In this document: in pieces, positions 1 through 10,607 of the stretch
Numbering within the stretch: the first letter of the stretch is position 1
How the letters are laid out: every line of letters starts with the position of its first letter
Assembly (NCBI RefSeq): GCF_049243985.1
Contig: NC_135372.1
Span: 97,269,318 to 97,333,317, forward strand
Direction: 5' to 3'
Length of the DNA stretch: 64,000 bases
Origin: Paroedura picta
Lineage: Eukaryota; Chordata; Lepidosauria; Squamata; Gekkonidae
Made by a program: the position numbers and the translations under genes
Notes under the pieces: generated by a model
What the model was told of the DNA's origin: nothing
What the model saw: the letters and a program-made list of their open reading frames with translations, nothing else
Database searches by the model: none

Positions 1-101
1 ATACCTTAAGATGGTCAAAAGTTCATTTTTAAGCATTTAAGTTTGGGCCACAGGACTTGGTATGACAACATACCACACAATGTTCTCTTTCTGGCCTACA
101 G

Positions 102-225
102 GTTCTCAAGCTGACTGAACCAGCCTCGTGGCCTCTGGCAATGGCCCTGGTGATGTTCTGCTCGAAATATGCTCGCCCAGTCTGTTGCACCTTGATTCCT
201 TCAATTTTGGAGGCTCCAGGGAAAG
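102..225 (+). CDS. FANCE: FANCE, internal coding exon (first in window)
   Basis: FANCE is a helical-repeat subunit of the nuclear Fanconi anaemia core complex. It links FANCC to FANCD2 and supports FANCD2 monoubiquitination during interstrand crosslink repair. The exon follows a ctacag acceptor and reads VLKLTEPASWPLAMALVMFC, then CSKYARPVC and ILEAPGKG. Human FANCE has SFCAKYTYPVC and LQAPGTG at the same place. The exon ends in AAAG followed by gcaaat. Joining that G to the next exon gives GK-G-LEQ, which matches the human spacing, so the intron appears to use a GC donor. Earlier exons lie left of the window. Confidence 0.93.
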
Positions 226-349
226 GCAAATTCATTAGTTTTGCTAATACACTTTGGTCTCTCATATGTGTTCTTATTTATTTGTTTGTTTGTTATATAA
301 GTATACCACCCTCCTCGAAACAGTACAGATAACTTAGATTAACAATCTT

Positions 350-830
350 TAAACCGCCCGTGGCACCACGGGCGCCACGGACTAAATAAATGGCCGAGGG
401 GTTCTAGGGCGGGATGTGTCCGTGATGAGGAAGGGTCCGGATTGGACCCTTCCTCCGGACGGACAATCGGAGGGACCAATCGGCAGGCGCGCAGCGCCTG
501 CCGATAGGTCCCTCCGATTCCCAGCCCCAGCCCTCCCTTTGCCGCTGGCCTGGTGCGTCGGAGGCGTGAAGCGTCAGCCCGCCGCCCGTGTGAGCCCACC
601 CCCAGTCGGAGCTCTACAAGACCCGCCCGCAACTCAATATGGCCGACGCCAAGGAGCCGAGGACACCCCGCCGCCGCCGCCGCCTGCCCTCGATGACGCC
701 TCCTCACTAAGGTGCCCTTCCTTTCCGCGTGCTGACCTGTCCCTCCCTCTCCCCCACATTCTAGCGCCCATTGTATTTCGTTTACAGTGGGCTCTTTTCC
801 TAGTAATGAATAAAGTGAAACAACAAGCAA
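350..830. repeat. GC-rich unclassified insert in a FANCE intron
   Basis: A CpG-rich block interrupts an AT-rich intron. It contains two stacked hairpins. The first has 9-bp arms (430-438 with 444-452). The second has 26-bp arms (465-490 with 494-519) that differ at one position and are separated by three bases. Further right are a run of CCG triplets and, near the end, AATAAA. Long open frames here reflect high GC and match no protein I know. It is probably a mobile element of unknown class; the edges are approximate. Confidence 0.45.
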
Positions 831-948
831 CATGGAACAACTTTAACTTTAATTAACTTTATTTCTTTGGGTTATTTTTGTAGTAATGTGGTTGTAGGTC
901 CTTTCTATTAAAGCAAAATATGATTTTTCTTGTTTTTGCTTTTATCAG

Positions 949-1024
949 GTCTTGAGCAAATGAAACTAGTGTGCAAGATAATTGAGGAGTGTTTGGAACC
1001 TGAATATGTGAGACTGGTATTCAG
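949..1024 (+). CDS. FANCE: FANCE, internal coding exon
   Basis: The exon lies between a tttatcag acceptor and a gtaaat donor. Split codons at both ends keep the frame: the G of the previous exon plus GT makes glycine, and the closing AG plus C of the next exon makes serine. It reads LEQMKLVCKIIEECLEPEYV, then RLVF. Human FANCE has LVKMESLEPDAQVLML in the same register, including the shared LEP. It forms part of the C-terminal helical repeats that bind FANCD2. No stop or frameshift is visible. Confidence 0.93.
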
Positions 1025-1604
1025 GTAAATATTTATGTATAAAATTAAATGAAATATAGAAATTGCATTATTAAAAAGTATATTTGACCAACATTCTGGA
1101 ACACATCTGATAGGCTGGTATCAGACTATTTTGGAATTGTGTTTTCTTCCTTTTTACATTGTGAAGTGTAGTAAGAACCTTTCTGTGACTCCTTATTACA
1201 GGCTGAATCATAACCTCCTCCATATCACATAATTGCTGTTAGTTATTTTTTATCTTTATTTTCACCTTTATTGCCACTGTACCTATAGCAGCTATAATAA
1301 ATGAACAAATAATTTTCATATTCTTCTCTACATTTTATTCTAAAACCATGCGCTAAAAAGTACTAAAAATGTGGCACTTCTTGAAATTGAGTCTGTGTAC
1401 TTTACCTTACTTTGAAAAGCTATTTTCTTAAAGTTTCTTGCATTGCCTGTAGCCATTTATCTGTAGAAATTGACATTGACACTTTTTCAGCATTGGTAAA
1501 CATGAATCATGTAGAGTCTGGGTAACTGGCAGAAGTCAGTCCCTAACACAATTTTGATCCTCTCTCCATCATTTTGTTTTGCTGCTTGCTATCATACTCC
1601 ACAG

Positions 1605-1671
1605 CCAGATTGTAGAAATGCGATGGTCTGAAGATCTCCTCCCAGTTGTGCATTCCTTGCTGGAAAGACAG
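1605..1671 (+). CDS. FANCE: FANCE, internal coding exon
   Basis: The acceptor is ccacag and the donor gtaggt. The exon reads QIVEMRWSEDLLPVVHSLLE then RQ. Human FANCE has [20 protein letters not shown] followed by ERQ; the tryptophan and SLLERQ are identical in position. The exon ends in phase 0, so the next one starts at the valine that follows RQ in human as well. Confidence 0.95.
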
Positions 1672-2064
1672 GTAGGTATATGCACTTAAGTTTTCCTTTG
1701 TACTCAGAGGAATGCATTGGTTGAATGGTTAGCCATCGATATGAAAGCTTGTTCTCCAAAAACGTGTGTGTCATCAGGTCTGGTAATAGCAAATTCTTGT
1801 GTCTTCTCATGACAGCACAATCAGAGTCTTTCTGAAGGTATAAAGTATCAAGGACAGCATCATCATAAAACAGTGCTAATCTAGTTACAGGCTGAAATAT
1901 AGTCTTCCTCCTGTGTCCAGTGAGGCCTTTGGCTGAGTACCTGGTGCTAATTTGACTATTTGTCAGTTTAGCAATTACTATTTAAGTAACTGGAATGAAC
2001 ACTGGGGCAGTTAGTGTTTCAGGTGATCTTCTTCCTAACCTCTTTTGCTTTCTTCTCTTGTCAG

Positions 2065-2190
2065 GTGGAGTTGTCTGCTGAGCTCTTCAACTTGTTGGTT
2101 TCAAATGTTTGCCAGATGGTACAAGGGTTTGCCAAGTCAATGAATTATGCAAAGCTGGTTCTTACTCTGTTGACCAAATACCAAAGCAGT
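2065..2190 (+). CDS. FANCE: FANCE, penultimate coding exon
   Basis: The exon lies between ttgtcag and gtgagt and holds 42 whole codons. It starts VELSAELFNLLVSNVCQMVQ and ends MNYAKLVLTLLTKYQSS. Human FANCE has VEMTPEKFSVLMEKLC and MAYAKLMLTVMTKYQAN. This is the best conserved part of the protein and settles the identification. The reading frame is open and the splice sites are strong, so this copy appears functional. Confidence 0.96.
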
Positions 2191-2635
2191 GTGAGTAAAT
2201 GTAACTGTACCTGGGGGTCGCGGGGTGGGCTGGTAACAATCCCTAGTTCACAGACATTACCACTGACCTACACCTTTTGCCCCCACAGTATGCCAGCCCT
2301 TCTTCCAGCATTCTATCTTCTCTATTTGATGTTTGCAGGGAGAGATGGAAGCGGGCTTGTCTGTTATACCCTTGTAGGCCTCCATAGAGCCATTCTATCT
2401 CATTGACCTGTTTCAATACTTATAATGTGCTGTGGTGTTTCCTTAAGTTTATCACATCATATGTAAGAAAGCCATGAGGCCTTAATTATCATTGGACATG
2501 CTAAGCATTCTGTTAGTATCTGTGGCATGATGCAGATTTTCAGATAGTTTTGAATATGAAGCTTGGACATTCTTAGGCCCAGAAATCTTTTACCATATTA
2601 TCATGTTCCTATATGTTTGGGTCTCTGTTGTGTCT

Positions 2636-2880
2636 CCCTGCTTTTTATTGCCTGAAGAAGTCTCAAACGGCTTACCCTTCCTCTCCTCACAACAGACATC
2701 CTGTTAGATAGGTAAGGCTGAGAGAACTCTGAGGACTGCTCTGTGAGAACAGCACTATCAGGACTGTGACAAGCCCAAAGTCACCCAGCTGGCTGCATAC
2801 AGAGGAGTGGGGAATCCAACCTGGTTCTCCATATTAGATACTGCTGCTCTTAACCACTACATCAAGTTAGAGAGAGCAGT
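2636..2880 (-). repeat. tRNA-derived SINE, reverse orientation
   Basis: Read on the - strand it starts with a tRNA-like head (taatgtagtggttaag type, then a degenerate B box) followed by the body gtgactttgggcttgtcaca and ends near the sequence that reads gagacttcttcagg. The same body recurs at 37.8, 43.2, 63.5 and 63.9 kb. It lies in the last FANCE intron and is old, judging by divergence from the 43.2-kb copy. Confidence 0.7.
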
Positions 2881-3010
2881 AAGGCAGAAATGGCCCAGAT
2901 AGGTTGATGATATAAAATTTATTTTTATACTTGATCTTAACAATCCAAGAGTGTATGATAACTGGCAAAATAACACCATGCGTTAGAAGACTGCAATCCT
3001 ATAAAGTTCT

Positions 3011-3764
3011 GTAAAGTTCTGCATCTGGGTCAGAAAAATGAAAAACATGCCTACTGGATGGGGGATATGCTTCTAGGTAACACTGTGTGTGAACGAGACC
3101 TTGGGGTATTTGTGGATTGTAAACTAAACATGAGCAGGCAGTGTGATGCAGCGGTAAAAAAGGCGAATGCCATTTTGGGCTGTATCAACAGGGGCATCAC
3201 ATCAAAATCACAAGATGTCATAGTCCCATTGTATACGGCACTGGTCAGACCACACCTGGAGTACTGTGTGCAGTTCTGGAGGCCTCACTTCAAGAAGGAC
3301 GTAGATAAAATTGAAAGGGTACAGAGGAGAGCGATGAAGATGATCTGGGGCCAAGGGACCAAGCCCCATGAAGATAGGCTGAGGGACTTGGGAATGTTCA
3401 GCCTGGAGAAAAGGAGGTTGAGAGGTGATATGATAGCCCTCTTTAAGTATTTGAAAGATTGTCACTTGGAGGAGGGCAGGATGCTGTTTCTGTTGGCTGC
3501 AGAGGAGAGGACACGCAGTAATGGGTTTAAAATACAAGTACAATGATATAGGCTAGATATCAGGAAAAAAATTTTCACAAAGTAGTTCAGCCGTGGAATA
3601 GGCTGCCTAAGGAGGTGGTGAGCTCCCCCTCACTGGCAGTCTTCAAGCAAAGGTTGGATACACACTTTTCTTGGATGCTTTAGGATGCTTAGGGCTGATC
3701 CTGCATTGAGCAGGGGATTGGACTAGATGGCCTGTATGGCCCCTTCCAACTCTATGATTCTATG
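3011..3764 (+). mobile_element. CR1 LINE, 5-prime truncated
   Basis: This is the 3-prime end of CR1 pol: YWMGDMLLGNTVCERDLGVF, then LEYCVQFWRPHFKKDVDKIE, followed by the short untranslated tail ending ctatgattctatg. The 5-prime truncation is typical of target-primed insertion. It sits inside the last FANCE intron in sense orientation. About 750 bp remain of a 4-5 kb element. Confidence 0.92.
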
Positions 3765-3910
3765 CAGAATGACTCTAGTCTAAGACCATTAACTTCAGTG
3801 GACTTAAACTGGAGTAACTATGTAGGAATGCACTGTGAAAATGTAACAGTGACTAAGAGTTGTTTGCACAAACAGGAGTTAAATAGTTTACACTCTATTT
3901 TTCTTTTTAG

Positions 3911-4015
3911 ATTACTTTAGTACACCAGTATCGTTTATCTGGTGTTCTAGACCTCAACGAAACAATCTTAAAGAAATCTCTTCAACTTGCACTAAAACAA
4001 GTAACACCCAGATGA
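3911..4015 (+). CDS. FANCE: FANCE, last coding exon and stop
   Basis: The exon follows a strong tttctttttag acceptor. It encodes 34 residues starting ITLVHQYRLSGVLDLNETIL and ending KKSLQLALKQVTPR, then TGA. Human FANCE ends [20 protein letters not shown] P, so the chain is about as long as the human one. The preceding 1.7-kb intron contains a tRNA-type SINE and a CR1 tail, both apparently harmless. Confidence 0.96.
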   Translation: MTLVHQYRLSGVLDLNETILKKSLQLALKQVTPR

Positions 4016-4104
4016 GAAACAGACTTGAATGCCTTTTCTGTACTGGATAGCTCTTCTTCAATACTGGTGGCAGAAACAACTGAAGACCCTTTCAGACACT
4101 GAGG

Positions 4105-4169
4105 AATAAAATGTGGCCTGTAACTTTTGAATTTTTGACTGGCCCCTTGAACTTGTATGCCTTAATAAA
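4105..4169 (+). terminator. FANCE: FANCE polyadenylation signals
   Basis: Two AATAAA hexamers lie 90 and 149 bases after the FANCE stop codon (4105-4110 and 4164-4169). Either could direct cleavage of the mRNA, giving a very short 3-prime UTR. The call rests on hexamer and position only. Confidence 0.6.
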
Positions 4170-5864
4170 TTTGCAACTTGGAATACTTTTAGTATTTATA
4201 TGGCTCAATCGGATGTCAGTATTTTCTTGAATTGCTGTAATACAGGGTAGATTTTTAAATGCAGTTTTATTTGTAATTAGACTGTATCCTTCTCCAGGGT
4301 TTGCTTAATTATGGTTGTACATTCAGAGAAGGACTGTGCTAGCTTCAACTAATTGTGGGAAATGGGCTGGGACAGGAAATGTGATACTTTCCACTTCACT
4401 AAGTGTATAGAGGAGAAGCAGAACAGCAGATAGCTGCCTTCCTCATCCTTTCCCAGTAAGCTCAAGTCCAACTAGAGTTCAAAAGGGTTAATTTGAGTAT
4501 TGGTGATATCCCAGTGGTGCAGCTTAGATCTGAAACTTTTAGTCATCATTATGTGACTGTCAAAAATCAAGACATATTACATCTTAGCAATCCATAAGTG
4601 GTGTTAGCTTTCAGGGCTGGTACATGAGGCAATTCATAAAACCTCTGAAATGTAATGATAAAACTAGAAATAAACAAGGTTCTATATTCGTCAGAAAAGG
4701 ACTGGTCAAACACAGTCAAGGAATGCAAAATAGAATAAATAATTGGGGGACTTGCAAGGATACTGGGGTGAGGATCTCATTTTCCTCTTTTCCTTTCTTG
4801 AAATCCCTCATAAGCATCTCTGCTCTTCATGCTTCTCTTTTTCCCCATTCATCAGCCAACCTACTTTTAGCTGCCTCCTTATCTTCAGCTTGTCCTCTTC
4901 CATCCTCCAGCAGCTCTCTATCCAGGAAAATTATGCCACTTGTGTGGTGGCGTCCAGTGGACTGAGCCCAATTGTAGGGTGAGGAATTTCAAGGACTTGT
5001 AGGAAGCACATTATTTTCCCTATAATCTCTACCCTACTATTTCTGTCCTCCTGGCACTCCTCCATAGTCACAGTGAGGACCAAAAGCCACTTGGATCATT
5101 ATTTCCCATTAGGTAGATTCCATTGCAGAGAGATGATGCAAACCTGTCTTTCCCAATGTATCTTTTAGAAAGATGTCTCCGGAGCTTTTCTTTGTAACTT
5201 GTCTCTCTGTAGCCAGTTTCCAAAATTAACTGTCCACAGGTGGGCCACATTGAAAATTAGATATATTGGTGATGAGTTAATAAGTGGATCAAAGAAAAAC
5301 ATTTTACACATGGTTCTAAAATGCTTCATTTTCAATATAAATTAAAAAGATACCATTTGGCATACAAGGCTCAGGTTAAATATTTTGAAAGCTGAATATG
5401 GCATGTGATTTTTTTCTCCATTGTAATAGAGTAATGTATTCAAAGATAGTAAGAGAAAAATGCCTGAAAAATGCTAATTGATCTGTGCTGTTCAAAGGAC
5501 CTTTAGAAAGGTGTTGCACTGAGTCGAGCATAATCAGGCATAATATTTTGTGTGTGTGTGTGTGGGGGGGGGGGGGTTGCTAACTGACACATCAGACCTG
5601 CTTCTTGGAAACAAGATCCAGTATACTGCAACCACAGGTGTATGACAGGTTTTCAGGGTGATAAATCCCACCTACTTCAACATTTACCACATAGTAAGGG
5701 ACCAGTGCTCTCAGATGCAAGTGTGATTTCTTTACCTGAAACTTGCTGTTCTTGACTGATAGCATTTTGTTATATCCAGGGGTATGGACATATATGTTTT
5801 GAAGTTCTGTGCTTCTCAGATGTCCTTGATAAATAAACTTTTAAAAATTTGTTTCATTTCAAGT
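4170..5864. other. FANCE-RPL10A intergenic, no gene seen
   Basis: AT-rich unique-looking DNA after the FANCE polyadenylation signals. The only structure is a short GT run followed by a G tract at about 5549-5577. Open frames are short and resemble no known protein. Confidence 0.5.
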
Positions 5865-6164
5865 AGGGTTGCCAACTTCCAGATGGAACCTTGAGATCAC
5901 CCAGATTTTTATTTATTTTTGTATTTGTATACCGCCCTCCCCTGAGGCTCAGGCAGTTTACAACTGACATCCAGATCGGGGTGCCAGTCTCCAAGTGGTG
6001 GGGTCTGGAGATTTCCCAGAATTAGAACTGAGATCAGTTCCCCAGGAGAAAAATGGCTGCAATATATCCCATTGAGATCTTGCCACTTCCCAAAATCACT
6101 TCCTCCTCAATCTCTCCAGCCCCTGAAAAACCCAGGTGTTTTCCAACCCAGAACTGGCAACCCT
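5865..6164. mobile_element. MITE-like repeat with AGGGTTGCCA termini
   Basis: It starts agggttgccaacttcc and ends aactggcaaccct, so the ends are inverted repeats. The body (ctccaggagaaaatgg-like blocks, aggtccc, ctccccaggctcc) recurs at 30.6 kb and 35.06 kb. A foreign piece at about 5906-5965 (tttgtataccgccctcccc) interrupts it and resembles the 3-prime region of L2-type elements. It is probably a non-autonomous DNA transposon; the superfamily is not determined. Confidence 0.6.
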
Positions 6165-6439
6165 ATATCCAGATGAAATATCAGTTCCCCTAAAGAAAAT
6201 GGTTGCATAGAGGATGGAATCTTATGGCATTATATCTTGTTGAGGTCCCTCTTCAGATTCCACTTCCAAATCTCCAGGAATTTCCAAACTCATAGTTGCC
6301 AACTCTACTTTACACAATGCCCAAGGAAATTTGATTTCAGGCTATAAAAAGAGGCAGCTTACATATCCTCCCTGCACTGTTTTCCTGATCTGAAACTGGG
6401 AAGGGCAGCCATAGTTGCTAGAAAAGATCCTTAGAGGAT

Positions 6440-6715
6440 GTGTCACTAGTGACCTCGATCAAGTTAATGCATGCCATAGTATTCCCAAGTACTGTATATG
6501 GCTGTGAAAGTTGGACAATGAAAGTAGCTGACAGAAAGTTGATTTCTTTGAAATGTGGTACCAGAAAGACAAATAAGTGGGGTCTAGGTCAAATGAAGCC
6601 TGCATTCTTCCTAGAAGTTAAAAATACTAAACTGAGGCTATTGTACTTTGTCATGTCACGAGAAGGCAAAAGACACTGGAAAAGACTTTTCCAGTACTAG
6701 GAAAAGTTGAAGGCA
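6440..6715 (+). mobile_element. BovB (RTE) LINE fragment, RT C-terminal part
   Basis: The frame contains VFPSTVYGCESWTMKVADRK, the signature at the C-terminal end of BovB reverse transcriptase (family form: VVMYGCESWTIKKAEHR). Further on are LRLLYFVMSREGKR, matching the LRYFGHVMRREG motif. The segment between is shortened and scrambled, so it is an old fragment. BovB is abundant in squamates, which supports the taxonomic reading. Confidence 0.8.
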
Positions 6716-7353
6716 GCAGGAAATGAGGACCCAACATTTTCAAGCTGATCTTTACTTTAAGGTTTAATACTATATTATTGTTTTTGGAAATATTAGAAAC
6801 AATTCATACCCTCATAACAATCCTATCAGGTAGCTGGGCTGGGTGACTGGACTGAGGTTATCTAGCAAGCAGTGGGGATTTGAACCTGTCTCGCCCCCAG
6901 ATTCTAAACAAACACTTTATCCACTGGTTAGCCTAGATTATTTTAATAGTATCCCGCTTATACGGTTTGTTGAAATGTGCAATTTTAGGTTTTTAAGCAC
7001 TAGTGGAAACAACACTTTCAATAACAGCAGAGTTTTGTAACATATATTATGATGTTTTTATCCTGATACTAAATTGATGGTGCTCGATTAGAGGGCCTTC
7101 AAGATAAGGGTACATCACTTTCGGAAACAGTGACGTTTCTCGGTGTGACTATTAAGCACTTAAGAATCAACATGTCTTATCAAGAGCGCGCGCACGGTCA
7201 CTTGAGCCCCCCAGACTTAAGGCAAGGCTCTCGAACACAGCTGTCAGTTGACAATGTCCGTAATTTCCAGCGGTTCGCTCCTGCTACTTAAGCAGCGCGC
7301 CACCTCAACCCCGGGTTGCTTTTAAGCCTATTAGCACCGCCTATTGTGCCTCC

Positions 7354-7636
7354 ATGAGCCTCTTGTGGCGCAGAGTGGTAAGGCAGCTGTCTGAAAGCTT
7401 TGCCCATGAGGCCTGGGAGTTCGATCCCAGCAGCCGGCTCAAGGTTGACTCAGCCTTCCATCCTTCCGAGGTCGGTAAAATGAGTACCCAGCTTGCTGGG
7501 GGGTAAACGGTAATGACTGGGGAAGGCACTGGCAAACCACCCCGTATTGAGTCTGCCATGAAAACGCTGGAGGGCGTCACCCCAAGGGTCAGACATGACT
7601 CGGTGCTTGCACAGGGGATACCTTTACCTTTACCTT
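7354..7636 (+). mobile_element. tRNA-derived SINE with 11-bp target duplication
   Basis: The head carries a pol III A box (tggcgcagagtggtaagg) and a B box (gttcgatcc). A conserved body with aaaccaccccgtattgag follows, and then a tail of ctttacc repeats. It is bounded by perfect direct repeats attgtgcctcc (7343-7353 and 7637-7647), so both ends are certain. Two further copies lie at 59.9 and 60.3 kb. Confidence 0.92.
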
Positions 7637-7649
7637 ATTGTGCCTCCTC

Positions 7650-7990
7650 TAAGACAGCCCCACAGTAGTGCTGTCACATGTCTCGCGAGTTCAGGGACTT
7701 CCTTTCCCGCGAGACCGGAGGAGAAGAGAAGAGAGCTCTTTTTCCGCGGGTGAAGAAAGGCCGACTTGAGCTATGTGCTGCTGGCCAGGTGGCGTTTGTC
7801 TTTCGCGCGCTCTCCCTCCCGAGATGGGTTTCGCTACGTCTCCGCCCGAAGGGCGGCAGGGATGAGCCCTCGTAGAGAGCCAGTCTGCGGTCTGCCTACG
7901 GCTGCCTGGACGTGCCCTTCTGTCCCGGTGTGGAAATCCACGGCTGGAGTACGTATTTGTTCCAGCGCTTTCCAGTCCGTCTTTTAATTC
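7650..7990 (+). promoter_or_regulatory. RPL10A: CpG-rich promoter of the RPL10A locus
   Basis: A CpG-dense block lies just after the SINE. It contains TCTCGCGAGT (7681-7690) and a second partial match around 7705-7713 to the TCTCGCGAGA element of housekeeping promoters. A pyrimidine tract CTCTTTTTCC (7736-7745) resembles the 5-prime TOP start of ribosomal-protein mRNAs. The expected first exon would end in ATGAG, since the next exon starts C-AGT-AAA. An ATGAG occurs at 7863-7867 but is followed by cc, not a GT donor. Assignment to RPL10A rests on position and the TOP-like tract. Confidence 0.5.
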
Positions 7991-8907
7991 CCGGTTGATT
8001 TTGTCTTTTTAGTTTCCCGAAGGAAGCTGGAGTGGCAACCCAGATAGCTTTTCAAGTGTGTGAAACGAAGTGCGATATTTACGATAAGGTGTTTTGACTT
8101 CGCAGAGAAAATATTGTGCTTATGGGGTTTATTGCTCCCTTCCCCCAAAGACTGAAATAATGTTACCGCGTTCGGTTTCTGATAATTTATCTTCACTTTT
8201 GATGAAACTATTGATGATCTTAGCCTTCTAAGGAACCACTTCTAATGTTAGTCATTTGATCAAGGGTTTTCACACTTGCAGTTCTAAAATGCTTTATCTC
8301 CTCCCCCCACCCTCCCAGCAGTCAAAGATACATATTAATACTAGTTACTCAAATTCACCTGGCAATCTACACAGAAAGCAGACAGAGGACCAAGATAATG
8401 GACAAAATCACCTTTTCTCTCTTCACTCCTTTAAACATTCAATCTGTTGGGAAGTTTGTGAGAATATAAGCACAATTTGTGTTTGTTCTTAATAAAAGTT
8501 GTTAACATGGCTTTTGGAATATTAAGTGTTTATTGAAAGTGTATTTCTGTTTCTCTGAGGTTTTTGTCATACAGGACTGAGTTCCTTATTGTCTGAAATA
8601 GGATCCCAGATGTAGGAAATTGTTGCCAGAACTGTTGGTTTAATGTAGCAAGGTCTTTATTACTGCCAAAAGAAGCATAACTCTTCTCCCTTTTTCTGAA
8701 ATGTCCACAAACATTCTGATGTAAATTCTTGACTATAGCATTTCCTACGCACACATATTCCCCCCCTTTTAGTCTTCCCCTGCTTTTCCTGATGTGTAGC
8801 CCTGAAAATACTACTACACTTGTCATTTGTTACATTTGTTACATCATAGAATCATAGAATCATAGAGTAGGAAGGGGCCATACAGGCCATCTAGTCCAAC
8901 CTCCTGC

Positions 8908-10607
8908 TCAACGCAGGATTAGCCCTAAGCATCCTAAAGCATCCAAGAAAAGTGTATCCAACCTTTGCTTGAAGATTGCCAGTGAGGGGGAGCTCACCAC
9001 CTCCTTAGGCAGCCTATTCCACTGCTGAACTACTCTGACTGTGAAAATTTTTTTCCTGATATCTAGCCTATATCGTTGTACATTACTGCATGTCCTCTCC
9101 TCTGCAGCCAACAGAAACAGCATCCTGCCCTCCTCCAAGTGACAACCTTTCAAATACTTAAAGAGGGCTATCATGTCCCCTCTCAACCTCCTTTTCTCCA
9201 GGTTGAACATTCCCAAGTCTCTCAATCTATCTTCATAGGGCTTGGTCCCTTGGCCCCAGATCATCTTCATCGCTCTCCTTTGTACCCTTTCAATTTTATC
9301 TACGTCCTTCTTGAAGTGAGGCCTCCAGAACTGCACACAGTACTCCAGGTGTGGTCTGACCAGTGCCGTATACAATGGGACTATGACATCTAGTGATTTT
9401 GATGTGATGCCCCTGTTGATACAGCACAAAATGGCATTTGCCTTTTTTACCGCTGCATCACACTGCCTGCTCATGTTTAGTTTACAATCCACAAGTACCC
9501 CAAGGTCTCGTTCACACACAGTGTTACCTAGAAGCGTATCCCCCATCCAGTAGGCATGCTTTTCATTTTTCTGACCCAGATGCAGAACTTTACATTTATC
9601 TTTATTAAATTGCATCTTGTTCTCATTTGCCCATTTTTCCATTGTGTTCAGATCTCGCTGAACTCTGTCTCTATCTTCCGGAGTATTTGCCAGTCCTCCC
9701 AATTTGGTGTCATCTGCAAACTTGATGAGTAGTCCCTCCACCCCCTCATCTAGATCACTAATAAATATGTTAAAAAGTACCGGGCCGAGCACCGAGCCCT
9801 GAGGTACACCGCTACTCACCTCTCTCCAGTCTGATAAAACACCATTGACAACAACTCTTTGAGTGCGGTTCTCTAACCAATTCCCTATCCACCTAACTAT
9901 CTGAAAATCCAGATTGCAGTCCTTCAACTTATCTATCAGAACATCATGGGGAACCTTGTCAAAAGCTTTACTAAAATCCAATAAATGTCATCAATCGAAT
10001 TTCCCCGGTCCAGCAAACCTGTTACTTGGTCAAAAAAGGAAACTAGGTTGGTCTGACAGGACCTGTTGGAGACAAATCCATGCTGACTTCCTTGGATCAC
10101 CAAATTGTCCTCCAGATGTTTGCAGATTGCTCCCTTTAATATCAGCTCCATTATCTTCCCCACAACAGAGGTCAGACTCACTGGTCTGTAGTTTCCCGGG
10201 TCATCCTTCCTCCCTTTTTTGAAGATCGGAATAACGTTTGCTCTCTTCCAGTCCTCCGGGACATCTCCAGTCCTTAAAGAGGTTCCGAAGATGATGGACA
10301 AGGGCTGTACAAGTTCTCTGGAAAGTTCTTTGAGTACTCTCGGGTGCATTTCATCCGGACCAGGGGATTTGAACTCATCCAGTGCAGCTAAATGCCTTTC
10401 GACAACCTCTCTATCCATGTTAACCTGCCACCCAGACACTATCCTTTGGCTACGGCCATCTCTAGATGTGCCTAAACACTTTGACCTGTGGGAAAAAACA
10501 GATGTAAAATAGGCACTAAGCCTTTCTGCTTTCTCTGCATCTTCCGTTAGAGTTGTCCATCCGCACCCAACAGTGGGCCTATTGCCTCCTTTACGTTTGC
10601 TCCTCAC
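8908..10607 (-). pseudogene. CR1 ORF2, reverse transcriptase domain
   Basis: Motifs in order are [80 protein letters not shown] and FADDTKLGG (the catalytic DD). The C-terminal LEYCVQFWRPHFKKDV region follows. The two overlapping frames meet near 9940-9980 with one shift. The remaining frame of 357 codons is otherwise open, so the insertion is not very old. Confidence 0.93.

Noticed and set aside
339-856. Overlapping long open frames on both strands
   Set aside because: High GC removes stop codons; the frames have proline, arginine and glycine bias and no known domain.
7863-7867. ATGAG as the RPL10A start exon end
   Set aside because: It fits the expected codons but is followed by cc instead of GT, so it cannot be asserted as the real start.
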